From: an uncultured Dehalococcoidia bacterium | GTDB taxonomy: Bacteria; Chloroflexota; Dehalococcoidia; Tepidiformales; Tepidiformaceae | Direction: 5' to 3' | Length of the DNA: 7,018 nucleotides | Assembly: GCA_937954195.1 (NCBI GenBank) | Contig: CALFYR010000023.1 | Span: forward strand, 1 to 7,018 | Part shown: in pieces, positions 5,818-7,018 of the stretch | Numbering within the stretch: the stretch's first letter is position 1 | Layout of the letters: each line of letters opens with the position of its first letter | Position numbers and translations under genes: made by a program | Notes under the pieces: model-generated | Told to the model about the DNA's origin: nothing | What the model saw: only the letters and a program-made list of their open reading frames with translations | Database searches by the model: none

Positions 5818-6309
5818 CTAGCCGAGGTGCGCCTCGACCATCCACGCCCACTTGTCCAGCGCGCCCATGATGCCGATGTACAGGTCCTGGGTTACCAGGT
5901 CATCCTCCATGCCGTCGGCGCGGCCGCGGAGTTCCTCGCTCACGGCGACGAGGCGTGCGTGCATCACCTTCGCGAGCTCCTGCCAGTTCGTCTCGGTGGC
6001 CGGGAACTTCGGCAGGCTGGTGGCGGTCTTCACGTCCTCTAGCGTGCCGCGGGAGATCCCGCCCAAAGCCCGGACGCGTTCGGCAACCTCATCCGAGTGA
6101 TCGCGTACGCCGGCCGCGATTTCATCGAACAGGGCGTGCAGGCCCTGGAAGTTCGGGCCCTTGATGTTCCAGTGTGCCTGTTTCGAACTCAGGGCGAGGT
6201 CGACCAGGGACCCGAGTGAAGCGTTCAAACCGCCAACGATTTCGTCCCGGCGGTCCTTCTTGATATCAGCGAGCGGCAGTGCGGTGCGCGTCGCGGTGGC
6301 GGTAGCCAT
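5818..6309 (-). CDS. dps: Dps-family DNA-protecting mini-ferritin
   Basis: A 163-residue Dps protein, which forms a hollow 12-mer that oxidises Fe(II) and stores it as mineral, protecting DNA from Fenton chemistry in starvation or peroxide stress. The ferroxidase site formed between subunits is intact: His46 in HWNIKGPNF, His58 and Asp62 in LHALFDE, Asp73 and Glu77 in DEVAERV. Their spacing equals that of E. coli Dps (51, 63, 67, 78, 82). The C-terminal helix ends in LDKWAWMVEAHLG, a family-typical close. The N-terminal tail is short with KKDRR at 17-21, so DNA binding may be weak or charge-based. I start at ATG 6309-6307 because AGGAGG lies seven bases upstream. A longer in-frame ATG at 6336 would translate that ribosome binding site itself. 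It is convergent with the HAD gene and divergent from aspartate kinase, so it is probably monocistronic. Confidence 0.95.
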   Translation of the reverse strand: MATATATRTALPLADIKKDRRDEIVGGLNASLGSLVDLALSSKQAHWNIKGPNFQGLHALFDEIAAGVRDHSDEVAERVRALGGISRGTLEDVKTATSLPKFPATETNWQELAKVMHARLVAVSEELRGRADGMEDDLVTQDLYIGIMGALDKWAWMVEAHLG

Positions 6310-6316
6310 TGAGATA

Positions 6317-6322
6317 CCTCCT
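6317..6322 (-). promoter_or_regulatory. Ribosome binding site of dps
   Basis: AGGAGG on the minus strand lies seven bases before ATG at 6309, an ideal distance. It decides the start and argues against the upstream in-frame ATG at 6336, whose reading would run through this site. Confidence 0.8.
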
Positions 6323-6333
6323 GTGCGTTTCTT

Positions 6334-6429
6334 CATCTAACGTACCTCAACCACCGTATCGTCCCGATCAATGGTCTGGCTGCGGCCTATCGATCCTCTA
6401 ACAATGGCCGGTGCGGCTCTCCCTCTAAC
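6334..6429 (+). repeat. Three copies of an 8-base word between dps and aspartate kinase
   Basis: CCTCTAAC occurs at 6395-6402 and 6422-6429, with a one-mismatch copy CATCTAAC at 6334-6341, all on the same strand. On the minus strand they read GTTAGAGG, GTTAGAGG and GTTAGATG. Start-to-start spacings are 61 and 27 bases. They could be half-sites for a regulator of either divergent gene; with only eight bases per copy, chance is also plausible. Confidence 0.25.
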
Positions 6430-6448
6430 CCGTTACGTCACGCGGCGG

Positions 6449-6454
6449 TACGCT
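6449..6454 (+). promoter_or_regulatory. Possible -10 of aspartate kinase, leaderless start
   Basis: TACGCT fits the TAnnnT -10 pattern and ends seven bases before the ATG at 6462. No Shine-Dalgarno is seen in the bases before ATG, so the transcript may begin at the start codon. No clear -35 lies 16-18 bases upstream, so the call is tentative. Confidence 0.3.
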
Positions 6455-6461
6455 TTCAGCA

Positions 6462-7018
6462 ATGCTCGTAGTCCAGAAATACGGCGGCACTTCGGTCGCG
6501 GATGCAGACCGGATCCGGCATGTGGCCGGCCGCGTCCTCAAGCGCATCCACCAGGGAGACCAGGTCATCGTCGTGGTTTCCGCCATGGGCAACTCGACCG
6601 ACGATCTTATCGACCTCGCCCTCCAGGTAGCCCCGGACCCTGACCCCCGCGAACTCGACATGCTGCTTTCGACCGGCGAGCAGGTGTCGGTCGCGCTCGT
6701 CGCGATGGCGCTCAAAAACCTGGGCCAGGAGGCGGTCGGCCTCACGGGCCAGCAGGCGGGCATTATCGCCCAGGGCCGGCACTACCAGGGCCGCATTTCG
6801 CGCGTCGAAGCCGAACGCGTCAGCGCCGAACTGGCCGCGGGGCGCGTACCGGTGGTCGCGGGCTACTGGGGCATCACGGAAGACCAGGAGATCCTGACGC
6901 TCGGCCGCGGCGCCAGCGACACCACGGCGGTCGCCCTGGCGATTGCGCTGGGCGCAACCCGCTGCGAAAACTGCAAAGACGTCGAAGGCGTGTACACCGC
7001 CGACCCGCGCATCGTCCC
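6462..7018 (+). CDS. lysC: Aspartate kinase, N-terminal part (cut by right edge)
   Basis: First enzyme of the aspartate pathway (lysine, threonine, methionine): ATP plus L-aspartate gives 4-phospho-L-aspartate. The open frame runs 185 codons to the window edge without a stop. Family motifs are in order: KYGGTS (6-11), the VVVSAMGNSTDDL strand and loop (37-49), STGEQVS (70-76), GRGASDTTAVALA (148-160), and CENCKDVEGVYTADPRIV (168-185), the aspartokinase nucleotide-site signature. Two positions differ from the commonest form: Ala151 where GRGGSDT is usual, and Cys171 where Tyr or Trp is common. Neither removes Lys6 or the SDT residues expected for catalysis. The missing remainder should finish the kinase domain and carry the two ACT domains that sense lysine and/or threonine. 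ATG at 6462 places KYGGTS at the expected N-terminus. It is divergent from dps, with a 152-base gap. Confidence 0.95.
   Translation, partial: MLVVQKYGGTSVADADRIRHVAGRVLKRIHQGDQVIVVVSAMGNSTDDLIDLALQVAPDPDPRELDMLLSTGEQVSVALVAMALKNLGQEAVGLTGQQAGIIAQGRHYQGRISRVEAERVSAELAAGRVPVVAGYWGITEDQEILTLGRGASDTTAVALAIALGATRCENCKDVEGVYTADPRIV

Noticed and set aside
6310..6336. N-terminal extension of Dps from ATG 6336.
   Set aside because: The extra nine residues are encoded partly by the AGGAGG ribosome binding site that serves ATG 6309.
6340..6360. Possible iron box upstream of dps, which would tie it to the importer's regulator.
   Set aside because: The region has TTGAGG and GTTAGAT words but no inverted repeat; it matches the 19-bp IdeR consensus poorly and does not resemble the palindrome at 1805-1826.

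Overview
This is ordinary-looking chromosomal DNA from a high-GC bacterium. It holds eight protein genes, two of them cut by the window edges, and no RNA gene, CRISPR array, insertion sequence or phage gene that I can see. Three things suggest a member of the Chloroflexota (Dehalococcoidia/Tepidiformia-like): a lipoprotein with a short signal peptide followed by Cys-Gly and a run of Asp, GC-biased codon use, and a mix of strong Shine-Dalgarno sites with apparently leaderless starts. That assignment is an impression from style and is only moderately secure.

Layout: (1) Minus strand, 1-1763: an iron(III)-type ABC import operon, with the substrate-binding lipoprotein first and the inner-membrane permease second, running off the left edge. 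Its promoter carries a perfect 9-bp inverted repeat built from TTAGG/CCTAA half-sites. This looks like a metal-dependent DtxR/IdeR/MntR-type operator sitting across the spacer and -10. (2) Plus strand, 1914-5750: an amidase-signature hydrolase, an alpha/beta hydrolase, a class I SAM methyltransferase and a HAD phosphatase. The last two overlap by one base (TAGTG). This stretch reads as loosely linked metabolic genes; I see no shared pathway. (3) A 9-bp GC stem at 5765-5786 lies between convergent genes. (4) Minus strand, 5818-6309: a Dps ferritin-like protein with all five expected ferroxidase ligands. (5) Plus strand from 6462: the N-terminal 185 residues of aspartate kinase, cut by the right edge.

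The only theme joining separate parts is iron, with a regulated importer at the left and a Dps mini-ferritin at the right. They are more than 4 kb apart and do not share a recognisable operator, so the link is weak. I found no convincing undescribed system. The best items for follow-up are the palindromic operator, the altered HAD motif I (Asp-Asn-Glu), the probable leaderless starts, and an amidase leader that can fold in two mutually exclusive ways.
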